The translations under genes and the position numbers were made by a program. Below the pieces are notes generated by a model, which was not told where the DNA came from, did no database searches, and saw nothing but the letters and a program-made list of their open reading frames with translations. Of a stretch of DNA of 16,191 bases, positions 9,058 through 16,191 are shown piece after piece. The stretch is from the NCBI GenBank assembly GCA_014885115.2, contig WKLE02000273.1, positions 23,591-39,781 on the forward strand, in the 5' to 3' direction. The DNA is from Asterionellopsis glacialis. Lineage: Eukaryota; Bacillariophyta; Plagiogrammaphyceae; Rhaphoneidales; Asterionellopsidaceae. Numbering within the stretch: position 1 is the first letter of the stretch; every line of letters starts with the position of its first letter.

Positions 9058-12000
9058 ATGAGCAGTGAAGCGAAACCAGAAGAGGCTCCGCAGCCACCGG
9101 CGGAAGAGCCTCCGAAAGCGGCCGATGAAGCTGCTGAAGAAGGAGAAGGTGGTGAAAAGAAACTTTCGAAAAATCAATTGAAAAAACTTGCCAAAGGAAA
9201 GGGCAAAAAGAAGAAGGACAAACCGCAATGGGGTGATGGTAGCAACAAAAAGAAAAAGGCTGCCAAAGCTGCTCCTGTCGCACCCGTATTTGTGAACAAA
9301 ACACCCAAGGGTGAAAAGAAAGATTTGTCAGAACCCATGGAGGCTGCCTACCATCCATGTGCCGTAGAGGCAGCATGGCAAGACTGGTGGGAAGCATCTG
9401 GATATTACAAGGGAGATGCTGAATTTGCCAAGGGCAAACCTGATGACGAGAAGTTTGTTATGGTCATCCCTCCTCCCAATGTTACAGGTTCCCTGCATTT
9501 GGGCCACGCTCTTACGGCAGCTGTCGAAGATACTCTCACAAGGTGGCATCGTATGAAAGGGCATGCTACTCTCTACGTCCCAGGTGAGTTTCAATAATGA
9601 ATGTGTTTTGTTGAAGGTATTAAATAACACGCATGGATTCTCTGGGCAGCTAAGTATGTGGCCGGGTCATCGCTCAACAGTGCACTACAATGGCAATCGA
9701 TCCATGCAACAATAAAATTCATCCAGCTCGCACAAGTGAAGAAACCCTTTTCCCATGATTCTCTAACTTGTTTTGTTGGACACATTATCACCCCTTTTTT
9801 TACTAATATTGTACGATCCATTCGTCAGGAACTGACCACGCCGGAATCGCCACACAGTCGGTTGTTGAGAAAATGCTCATGAAGGAAACAGGACAAACTC
9901 GTCATGACCTTGGACGGGAAAAGTTTGTAGAAAAGGTTTGGGAATGGAAAAAGGATTATGGTGACCGAATTACGACACAGCTTCGTTCCCTCGGTTCATC
10001 CGTCGATTGGTCTCGTGAACGTTTTACCATGGATGACATGCTTAGCAAGGCTGTCGTTGAGGCTTTCAATCAATTCCATGAAAAGGGATTGCTTTATCGT
10101 GCAAATCGTCTTGGAAATTGGTCATGTGCCCTTAAATCTGCCATTTCCGATATTGAAGTTGATTACATTGATTTAGAGGGACGTACCTTTCTTGAGGTCA
10201 AGACACACAAGGGCAACCCCAGTGATCCCAAGGGACGGTACGAATTCGGAACCTTAACCAGTTTTGCATACCCCATTGAAGATTCCGATGAAGTCATTGT
10301 TGTTGCTACAACACGTCTTGAAACAATGCTTGGTGATACCGCTGTTGCAGTCCATCCGGAAGATCCCCGATACAAGCATTTGCACGGAAAATTTCTCATC
10401 CATCCCTTTAATGGACGTCGCATTCCCATTATTCAGGATGCCACGCTCGTTGATATGGAATTTGGTACGGGTGCTGTGAAAATCACCCCCGCCCATGATC
10501 CTAATGATTACGAATGTGGAAAACGCCACAATTTGGAATTCATTACTGTTTTGTCGGAGGACGGTGCCATCAACCAAAATGGTGCCCCCTTTGAAGGCCA
10601 AATGAGATACGATGCCCGTATTGCCGTGGAAGAAGCTCTCAAGGAGAAGGGACTCTTCAAGGGTAAAGAACCCAATAAAATGCGTCTTGGATTGTGTTCC
10701 AGAAGTGGTGACATTTTGGAACCCATGATTACACCTCAATGGTATGTAAATTGCGACAATATGGCCAAGCGTGCCACCGACGCTGTACGAAATGGAGAAC
10801 TTAAAATCGTTCCTGCTGATCATGAAAAGACATGGTTCAATTGGCTTGACAACATTCGGGATTGGTGTGTCAGTCGTCAACTTTGGTGGGGACATCAAAT
10901 CCCTGCATGGTTTGCCACCAAAAAGGGCGAAGAAAATATTAGTAAGAATGATATGGCCAACAATGAACGATGGATTGTTGCAAGAGATGAAGAAGTAAGT
11001 TCTACATATCCTCGCTCAAATTTGTAAGACTGTTTGTAAACATGTCATCTAACTCGGTACCTTGTTTTCTCCTTGAACACATCACAGGAAGCATATGAAA
11101 AGGCTGCATCTATTCTTGGGTGCTCCCGTGATGAGATTGAACTTGAAAGAGATTCTGATGTACTTGATACTTGGTTCTCATCTGGTTTGTTCCCATTCTC
11201 TGTCATGGGTTGGCCTGATAACACAGCTGATCTTGAAGCATTCTATCCTACTTCACTCCTTGAAACCGGTTTGGACATTCTTTTCTTCTGGGTTGCTAGA
11301 ATGGTAATGATGGGACTTGAACTAACTGACAAGTTGCCTTTCCACACTGTGTTCCTACATGCCATGGTTCGCGACAAGGATGGACGTAAAATGTCCAAAT
11401 CCTTGGGTAATGTTATTGACCCTCTTGAGGTTATTAACGGATGCAAGCTTGAATCTCTCCTCAGCAAGCTTGATGCTGGTAATCTTCCTCCCAAAGAGGT
11501 CGCCAAGGCCAAAAAGGACCAAGCTGCCGACTTCCCAGATGGAATCCCCGAGTGCGGTTCCGATGCTCTTCGAATTGGACTCTTGGCTTACACTGTACAA
11601 GGGCGTGATGTCAATCTTGATATCAAGCGTGTTGTTGGATACCGTAACTTCTGCAATAAGCTTTGGAATGCCACTCGCTTTGCACTCCAATTTGTGGATG
11701 ACTTCCAGCCGACAACAACACTTCTGGAAGACCTCATGTCGAGCGGAAAGATGGCCATCCGTGACAAGTTCATGATCTCTAGACTCATGACTGCATGCTC
11801 GACTGTGAATGCAAACTTTACAGACTACAAGTTCGGCGATGCTCAACAAACTGCTTATTCCCTCTGGATCGATGATCTTTGTAATGTTTACCTTGAACTT
11901 ATCAAGCCTGTTGTATACGACAAGACTGAGGAGAACAAGGATGCTCGTTGGGCTGCACAGGCTACGCTATGGCTTGCTATGGAGACTGGTCTCCGATTAC

Positions 12001-12638
12001 TACATCCTATGATGCCATTCGTTACAGAGGAGCTCTGGCAACGACTTCCAGGACGTGGAACCCTCGGAGAAGACGAGACGTCTACAATTATGTTGGCCAA
12101 GTACCCAGAAGGGAATAGTGACTATGTTGATACTGCTGTGGAAGAGTCCATGACAACTACCATGAAGATTATCAATGCTTGTCGGTCTCACCGATCACAC
12201 TACAACATTGCCAATAAGATTGAGACCCATTTCTTTGTCAAGATTACAGGTGAGGGAGAGGCTGCTGCCAGAGCACAGATTGACGATATCAAGACCTTGG
12301 GCAAGGCATCCGCTGTAGACATCAATCCCGACGACAGCAGCGTCCCCGAAAGTGTCGGTATTTCCATTGTAGACGACCAAACAACTGTCCTTATGGATCT
12401 TACCGGTTTGGTCGATTACAAGGCTGAAATCGCCAAGCTAGAAAAGAACCTAAAAAAGACTATGCCATCGCTTGACACTCTTAAGACCAAGATGTCTTCT
12501 GCTGGTTACGAGGAAAAATGCTCTGAGGAGCTTAAAGCGGCCAACGCAGAGAAGGCTGCAAGTCTTGAAAAGAAGGTATCTGATATCAATGAAGCAATCG
12601 AAAACTTTAAGAGACTAGAGTTACTCGAAAAGAAGTAA
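9058..12638 (+). CDS. Valyl-tRNA synthetase (cytosolic type), three exons
   Basis: Join 9058-9583, 9829-10994 and 11088-12638: 1080 aa. The ATG at 9058 is the first possible start, because an in-frame stop lies at 8959-8961 with no ATG between. Residues 1-90 are an acidic/Lys-rich extension ([16 protein letters not shown]), a usual eukaryotic add-on. The class I core follows: [15 protein letters not shown] with the HIGH motif as HLGH (147-150), then [12 protein letters not shown] rebuilt across intron 1. The CP1 editing domain has [17 protein letters not shown] and [32 protein letters not shown] follows, then KMSKS at 665-669, the anticodon-binding helices and a C-terminal coiled coil (about 1010-1080). 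The enzyme charges tRNA-Val with valine and edits misactivated threonine. There is no plastid or mitochondrial presequence, so the cytosolic form is inferred. Length fits the family and no residue of the two signature motifs is missing. Confidence 0.97.
9584..9828 (+). other. Valyl-tRNA synthetase intron 1 (245 nt)
   Basis: Donor CAG|GTGAGT at 9584; acceptor ATTCGTCAG ending at 9828 after a T-rich stretch. Phase 1: the split Gly codon (G|GA) rebuilds the conserved PGTDHAG. Confidence 0.95.
10995..11087 (+). other. Valyl-tRNA synthetase intron 2 (93 nt)
   Basis: Donor GAA|GTAAGT at 10995; acceptor CATCACAG ending at 11087. Phase 0: it joins WIVARDEE to [11 protein letters not shown], as expected for the family. 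Confidence 0.95.
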
Positions 12639-12872
12639 AAGAGAGAAGTACAGCAGTAAATTTAGGTCTAACGTTTTGTTCATAAAGTACCGTTTAGATA
12701 ATTATTTTTAAACTTTGCTCTTTGTATTTTTTCGATGTCCCTTGGACTACTCGTAGTACTAACATCTGATCAAACACAAGATACCTTTTGCAAGAGATGA
12801 AGCAACGAGTACTCATCAAAATTAAACCTAGAGAGTAAAAAGTACTTTGCTTCCGGTCACCAACACAAAACC

Positions 12873-12889
12873 CGAAATTTGAAATTTCG
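12873..12889. repeat. Perfect dyad CGAAATTT-G-AAATTTCG in the copy 1 promoter
   Basis: 8-bp arms around one base. The same dyad is kept in unit 2 (14014-14030), where an extra AAATTTCG is added. Preservation within otherwise diverged promoter DNA is compatible with a binding site, but this is unproven. Confidence 0.7.
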
Positions 12890-12918
12890 TTGAAGATAAG
12901 CAAATATTCAAGATGGGC

Positions 12919-12926
12919 GCGCCAAA
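12919..12926 (-). promoter_or_regulatory. E2F-like site (TTTGGCGC on the minus strand) within a GGCGCGCC palindrome
   Basis: GCGCCAAA on the plus strand is the complement of the E2F/DP consensus TTTSGCGC. It overlaps GGCGCGCC (12916-12923) and lies about 215 bp before the ATG at 13140. In unit 2 the matching place reads GCACACCGAAA, so the site is lost there, although a GGCGCGCC palindrome is present further on (14100-14107). This is a consensus match only. Confidence 0.35.
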
Positions 12927-13046
12927 AAAATGTACCGTACAGTTTGTACGGGCGCGCTGAGCGCTGAGGACGATTGTCTCATTGTTACATAAGTAATTTA
13001 AGAGCAGGATTTCTGTTTTTTTCCAAGATTCTTCACAAAATCTCAC

Positions 13047-13081
13047 AATTTTTCATCGGTTGGCTTGAAGCTGCTTTGAGT
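13047..13081 (+). promoter_or_regulatory. 35-bp leader/promoter block identical in both units
   Basis: It begins AATTTTTCATCGGTTGGCTT and ends CTTTGAGT. It is identical at 14192-14226 and is the longest unchanged stretch upstream of either copy. It lies 58 bp before the copy 1 ATG and 68 bp before the copy 2 ATG. Candidate core-promoter or 5' UTR element. Confidence 0.45.
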
Positions 13082-13139
13082 AAACGGCATAGGAGATAAA
13101 GCTGCATAATCTTTCTGAAGAAATAAGTAGACGTAGCTA

Positions 13140-13582
13140 ATGTCTTTTCAACAAAAAAGAATGTCATCGATCTTTTGATTGACGATGATGACAATTTTTC
13201 GATTCCGGAAGGATCTGGTTTGAAACGAAAGAAGACCACCGTTGCGTCATCATCATCAACGACGCCTTCTGCCGCTGCGAAAAGACCCACTGTAACTCCC
13301 GCAGCAAAGGCAAAGCCAGCTAAAAAGGCAAAGAAAAATCAAAAATGCTATGCTCTTATTTGGGTTGGTACTAATGGGAAGGGCCGATCGAAGAACTGGA
13401 GACAGAAGGATCTGAAGATTGTTGGGGTTTATGGAAGCAAAGTATTGGCTGAGTCTTCGAAAAAGAATGTTATGTCTCAATATAATAACTGTGGACATGG
13501 TGATATCCTTGTTGGGGGTTCCTGGGACGATGAAGTTGACTTGGTTATTCGAGAGGCACCAATGTTCTTAGATGACGCATAA
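13140..13582 (+). CDS. Small unrecognised protein, copy 1, with SIM-like N-terminus; frame broken by one base as written
   Basis: The conserved reading frame is open from 13127 to the TAA at 13580-13582 but has no ATG before the conserved domain. The ATG at 13140, aligned with the copy 2 start, reads MSFQQK and then enters the wrong frame, stopping at 13176. A -1 shift at the A6 run (13153-13158) joins the two frames, giving about 147 aa. The N-terminus then has VIDLLIDDDD, a textbook SUMO-interaction-like motif (hydrophobic core plus acidic run). A Ser/Thr/Ala- and Lys-rich linker (LKRKK, KAKPAKKAKK) follows that could be a nuclear signal. The compact domain is KCYALIWVGTNGKGRSKNW...KDLKIVGVYGS...GHGDILVG...DDEVDLVIREAPMF. 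I recognise no family. The missing base could be an assembly error in a homopolymer, a true mutation or slippage. Confidence 0.7.
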
Positions 13583-13822
13583 GTAAGGTATGACTGTGAT
13601 GACATTCTAGGCACAAATATTATTTGATAGTGCGGTGGTTGGTCAACTTTAACTTCGTTTTTATCATTGCATGTTTTTGAAACGGTTACCATAATCTTGT
13701 CATAATACTTTAGTAAGCATAGATTATTATTAAATTAAGAGTCAGTACACAGTTGATATCTTATGCTTTATCTCAACTTATAAGAATGTTCGAAGGCTTA
13801 GGATGTGTATCTCGAATAGAAC
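13583..13822. other. Shared 3' flank of copy 1
   Basis: Near-identical to 14586-14831. Runs of 47 bp (13585-13631) and 61 bp (13718-13778) have no difference. It contains no reading frame. In unit 2 the same spacer lies between the convergent ends of copy 2 and the aldo-keto reductase gene, so it holds both 3' UTRs. Confidence 0.7.
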
Positions 13823-13885
13823 TTAAATACTTGGATTTGGCCATCGCGTGTCTGGGGTCATCCCAGGTACATTTTGCAGATTTCC
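13823..13885 (-). pseudogene. Truncated aldo-keto reductase 3' end left by the duplication
   Basis: On the minus strand, about 18 codons ending in TAA (13823-13825) read LQNVPGMTPDTRWPNPSI. This matches the C-terminus LDNAPGMHPETRWPNPSI of the complete reductase encoded at 14832-15995. Homology stops at about 13885, where the promoter part of unit 2 begins. There is no body of the gene, so it is a breakpoint remnant and not an expressed protein. Confidence 0.88.
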
Positions 13886-14294
13886 ATCAAACAAAAGATA
13901 CTATTTTAAAGGTCGCAAAATAACGAGTATTCATCAAAATCGAATTTTCCCGAGACTCGTCTTAACATTGTGGGAGTAAAAAGTAGTATTCTTCCAGTGA
14001 CTACCGAAAAATCCGAAATTTGAAATTTCGAAATTTCGTTATAGTCAGGCAAATTCAAAATGGGCACACCGAAAGCAAATGTACCGTTTAGTTTGTATGG
14101 GCGCGCCGAGTCCTGAGCACGATTGTTTCGATAAGTGATTTCAGGGAGCAGGAATTCTGAATTTTTCCAAGCTTCTTCATAAAATCTCACAAATTTTTCA
14201 TCGGTTGGCTTGAAGCTGCTTTGAGTCAACGGCATACCGGTAGGACTCATCACAAGCTGGATCGTCTTTCTCAAGAAATAAGTTAAGGTAGTCA
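13886..14294. promoter_or_regulatory. Promoter and leader of duplicated gene copy 2
   Basis: Homolog of 12767-13139. It keeps the CGAAATTT-G-AAATTTCG dyad and the 35-bp identical block (14192-14226). The minus strand happens to be open for about 114 codons from an ATG at 14250, but the unit 1 counterpart is broken by 1-, 2- and 8-nt indels, so I treat that frame as chance. Confidence 0.55.
14014..14038. repeat. Expanded AAATTTCG dyad in the copy 2 promoter
   Basis: CGAAATTT, G, AAATTTCG, then a second AAATTTCG. The end also forms the 10-bp palindrome CGAAATTTCG (14029-14038). Unit 1 has one AAATTTCG fewer, an 8-bp difference. Confidence 0.75.
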
Positions 14295-14585
14295 ATGACT
14301 CCCACAGCAGGGGCAAAGCCAGCTAAAAAGGCAAAGAAAAATCAAAAATGCTATGCTTTAATTTGGATTGCTACTAATGGAAAGGGCCGATCGAAGAACT
14401 GGAGACAGAAGGATCTGAAGATTGTTGGGGTTTATGGAAGCAAAGCATTGGCTGAGTCTTCGAAAAAGAATGTAATGTCTCAATATGAAAACTGTGGGTA
14501 CGGTGATATTCTTATTGGAGATTCTTGGGACGATGAAGTTGACTTGGTTATTCGAGAGGCACCAATGTTCTTAGACGACGCTTAA
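14295..14585 (+). CDS. Small unrecognised protein, copy 2, lacking the SIM-like N-terminus
   Basis: 96 aa from the ATG at 14295, whose flank (gtagtcaATG) aligns with the copy 1 ATG at 13140 (gtagctaATG). The next codons, ACT CCC, align with copy 1 position 13295, so the acidic SIM-like motif, the Ser/Thr stretch and the first basic group are gone. The Lys/Ala linker (AKPAKKAKKNQK) and the whole conserved domain remain. There are about nine amino-acid changes against copy 1 (for example VG to IA, N to E, H to Y, G to D) among about 22 base changes over 288 nt. No stop or frameshift interrupts it. It may be a functional truncated paralogue that loses SUMO binding while keeping the domain. The family is unrecognised. 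Confidence 0.75.
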   Translation: MTPTAGAKPAKKAKKNQKCYALIWIATNGKGRSKNWRQKDLKIVGVYGSKALAESSKKNVMSQYENCGYGDILIGDSWDDEVDLVIREAPMFLDDA

Positions 14586-14831
14586 AGAAGGTATGACTGT
14601 GATGACATTCTAGGCACAAATATTATTTGATAGTTCTGTGGTTGGTCAACTGCAACTTCGTTTTTATTATTGTATGTTTTTGAAACGGTTACCATAATCT
14701 TGTCATACTACCATGGTTTTAGGAAACATAGATTATTATTAAATTAAGAGTCAGTACACAGTTGATATCTTATGCTTTATCTCAACTAATTAGATTGCTC
14801 GGAGGCGCGGGATGTGTATCTCGAATAGAAC
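14586..14831. other. Shared 3' flank of copy 2, between convergent stop codons
   Basis: Homolog of 13583-13822, with the 47-bp (14588-14634) and 61-bp (14727-14787) identical runs. It separates the copy 2 stop from the reductase stop by 246 bp and must contain both 3' UTRs. Confidence 0.7.
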
Positions 14832-15995
14832 TTAAATACTTGGATTTGGCCATCGTGTTTCTGGGTGCATCCCGGGTGCATTATCTAGAATTTCCTCGAT
14901 CTCAGCTAAATGCTGATCCGTAAGCATGTGTGCTATCTTAATTGCCCCGAGGTTGTCCTCTATCTGCTCGACTTTAGTTGCACCAAGGAGCACCGTGGAC
15001 ACATGCACGTTCCTAATGCACCATGCGATTGCTAGTTGAGATACACTACACCCAAACTTAGTTTTGGCATATTCTGAGAGGGTTCTCACTTTGTCGAGTT
15101 TACCAGAGTACTTCCATTCATCAAGGACACGAGCAAGCCATTCGTATCCATCTTGCGTTGCCCTTGACCCCTTGGGAATCCCATCGTTGTACTTTCCAGT
15201 TAGCAACCCGCTCGCAAGAGGACTCCATGTAGTTGTTCCAATGTTGTAAGGTGATCTATACATTGGATGGTATTCCCTCTCAACACGTTCCCGATGAAAC
15301 ATATGGTACTCGGGTTGTTCTATCGACGGTGGTTCAAGTCCTTCTTGACGTGCGATCCAGAAGGCTTCAGTGATTTGTTGCGAAGTCCACTCACTTGTAC
15401 CCCATGCCATGGCTTTTCCACTACGGACCACTTCAGTCATGGAACGAACTATAGTTTCAGTCGGTGTTATGTTGTCAGGCCTGTGACAGAATACCATATC
15501 GACATAAGAGAGTTTCATGCGGCTTAATGATGCCCGAATACCTTCTTGGATATGTTTCCTACTGAGACCTTTTTCATTTTGTCCTTCACCTCCCCAAAAT
15601 ATCTTGGTTGTTATCAACAAATCTGATCGACGCCACAAAACTGGGTCCTCTTTTTGCAATTCTTCGTATGCCAAACCGAAAATCTTTTCTGCGTCGCCGG
15701 TATCAGACCCGTAGACTTCTGCATTGTCGAACAAATTCACACCTGCCTGCCGTGCGATCCGCATAACATTTTTGGCAATCTCAACGCCATCCCGATCCTT
15801 CAATTTATCCTTATCACCATATGTTGCCCAAAATCCAAAGCTTAGGACAGACGTAATCATGCCTGTGTTTCCCAGCGTCCTGTAGAACATTGTCGGGCAC
15901 GACTCTTCATTTGCACAGGCACTTAAAAGTAATTGTGAGCAACATAGTAGCGCAACAATAATGATCGACTTATTCCCAATAATATAAGTAGTCAT
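14832..15995 (-). CDS. Aldo-keto reductase of the Kv-beta (AKR6) type with signal peptide
   Basis: 387 aa from the ATG at 15995. The frame stays open to an ATG at 16121 (429 aa), but I prefer 15995 because it places a signal peptide at the N-terminus: a hydrophobic run IIIVALLCCSQLLLS and a possible cut after ACA (about residue 28). The barrel starts FYRTLGNTG. The AKR tetrad is present: Asp90 and Tyr95 (NLFDNAEVYG), Lys131 (LLITTKIFWGG) and His171 (YVDMVFCHRPD). Cofactor motifs are WSPLASGLLTGKY (257-269) and GATKVEQIEDNL (338-349). The family, which includes channel beta subunits, plant KAB1 and bacterial YghZ, reduces aldehydes and ketones with NADPH. The ER-lumen or secreted location inferred here is unusual; no plastid ASA-FAP motif is seen. 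Convergent with copy 2 of the small gene. Confidence 0.9.
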   Translation of the reverse strand: MTTYIIGNKSIIIVALLCCSQLLLSACANEESCPTMFYRTLGNTGMITSVLSFGFWATYGDKDKLKDRDGVEIAKNVMRIARQAGVNLFDNAEVYGSDTGDAEKIFGLAYEELQKEDPVLWRRSDLLITTKIFWGGEGQNEKGLSRKHIQEGIRASLSRMKLSYVDMVFCHRPDNITPTETIVRSMTEVVRSGKAMAWGTSEWTSQQITEAFWIARQEGLEPPSIEQPEYHMFHRERVEREYHPMYRSPYNIGTTTWSPLASGLLTGKYNDGIPKGSRATQDGYEWLARVLDEWKYSGKLDKVRTLSEYAKTKFGCSVSQLAIAWCIRNVHVSTVLLGATKVEQIEDNLGAIKIAHMLTDQHLAEIEEILDNAPGMHPETRWPNPSI

Positions 15996-16191
15996 TGAGG
16001 GTGTCCTCTTTCGTTTCCTCCGACTGTTGTTAACTTTCTGCTGGAAGAACACCTGCGATCCAGTTCCGATAGAGCGACAAAACGTATTATAATTATTACA
16101 CTTGTGTCCATCATCGATCATCGACTAACATCAAACCTTGGAACTCCCAGGGGTGGAGATTTCACAGATAAATCTTTTGCCTCTGTGAGTG

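Larger units (their letters stand above)
12639..13139. promoter_or_regulatory. Valyl-tRNA synthetase 3' flank and promoter/leader of duplicated gene copy 1
   Basis: 12639 to about 12766 is single-copy 3' flank. From about 12767 the sequence is homologous to 13886-14294 upstream of copy 2, so it is the promoter and leader carried in the duplication. It contains the dyad at 12873-12889, the E2F-like GCGCCAAA at 12919-12926, a CCGTAC/GTACGG stem at 12935-12951, and a 35-bp block (13047-13081) identical in both units. Several small indels (8, 2 and 1 nt) separate the units, which argues against a conserved antisense protein here. Confidence 0.6.
12767..13885 (+). repeat. Tandem duplication, unit 1 (about 1.12 kb)
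   Basis: Homologous to 13886-14897 along its whole length: promoter, small gene, 3' spacer and the last codons of the minus-strand aldo-keto reductase. Unit 1 has 152 bp more coding sequence than unit 2. The 3' half is nearly identical (runs of 47 and 61 bp without a difference), the shared coding part is about 92% identical, and the promoter part is visibly lower. The junction of the units is at about 13885. Confidence 0.9.
13886..14897 (+). repeat. Tandem duplication, unit 2 (about 1.01 kb)
   Basis: Second unit, homologous to 12767-13885. It lacks the 152 bp that in copy 1 lie between the ATG (13140-13142) and the ACTCCC at 13295. It ends inside the complete aldo-keto reductase gene, so this unit has the original right-hand context. 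Confidence 0.9.

Noticed and set aside
8751..9068. 105-codon plus-strand frame upstream of the valyl-tRNA synthetase gene, considered as a targeting exon
   Set aside because: It begins at TTG, has no Met, is out of frame with the synthetase, and I found no usable splice pair. More likely 5' leader.
13127..13294. An intron explaining the broken start of copy 1
   Set aside because: The GT-AG pair I tried in this stretch (13163-13211) gives a 49-nt intron and the wrong frame. I did not test every pair.
13906..14250. 114-codon minus-strand frame starting with ATG at 14250, opposite the copy 2 promoter
   Set aside because: The homologous DNA in unit 1 differs by 1-, 2- and 8-nt indels that break the frame, so there is no sign of selection for a protein.

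Overview
The window looks like nuclear DNA of a unicellular eukaryote, most likely a diatom or related stramenopile. The evidence is three short GT-AG introns confirmed by reading frame (93-245 nt), a eukaryote-type cytosolic valyl-tRNA synthetase, a choline-transporter-like (CTL/SLC44) protein, an R3H-SUZ RNA-binding protein, Asn/Ser-rich low-complexity tracts and AT-rich spacers. The taxon is inferred from style; no rRNA or organelle marker is present. There are no operons. Genes lie on both strands and are separated by 0.2-1.7 kb.

Layout, left to right. (1) 56-243, minus: decayed 3' end of an alpha/beta-hydrolase (proline-iminopeptidase-like) gene with a frameshift and stops. (2) 825-1472, plus: a very cysteine-rich 215-aa protein. 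(3) 2401-3489, minus: R3H + SUZ domain protein. (4) 5198-7349, plus: a two-exon CTL choline-transporter-like protein of 664 aa. (5) 7683-8234, minus: an unrecognised protein with a poly-Asn tract, Cys pairs and a basic tail. (6) 9058-12638, plus: a three-exon valyl-tRNA synthetase of 1080 aa. (7) 12767-14897: a tandem duplication of about 1.1 kb carrying two copies of a small unrecognised gene, each unit ending in the 3' end of an aldo-keto reductase gene. (8) 14832-15995, minus: the complete aldo-keto reductase of the Kv-beta type with an apparent signal peptide.

The duplicated region is the most informative part. Copy 1 of the small gene (13140-13582) carries an N-terminal SUMO-interaction-like motif and a basic region, but as written it needs a -1 shift at an A6 run to be read from its ATG. 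Copy 2 (14295-14585) has lost exactly the matching N-terminal segment and joins the same ATG directly to the conserved domain. If one A is restored in copy 1, the missing segment is 153 nt (51 codons). This argues that the missing base is a recent mutation or an assembly error. Unit 1 also retains about 18 codons of the reductase C-terminus, which fixes the direction of the duplication and its breakpoint.

The genes do not form an evident pathway. Valyl-tRNA synthetase and the R3H-SUZ protein belong to translation and mRNA control, the CTL protein to membrane or choline metabolism, and the reductase to secretory-pathway redox chemistry. I found no tRNA, rRNA, CRISPR array or complete transposon.
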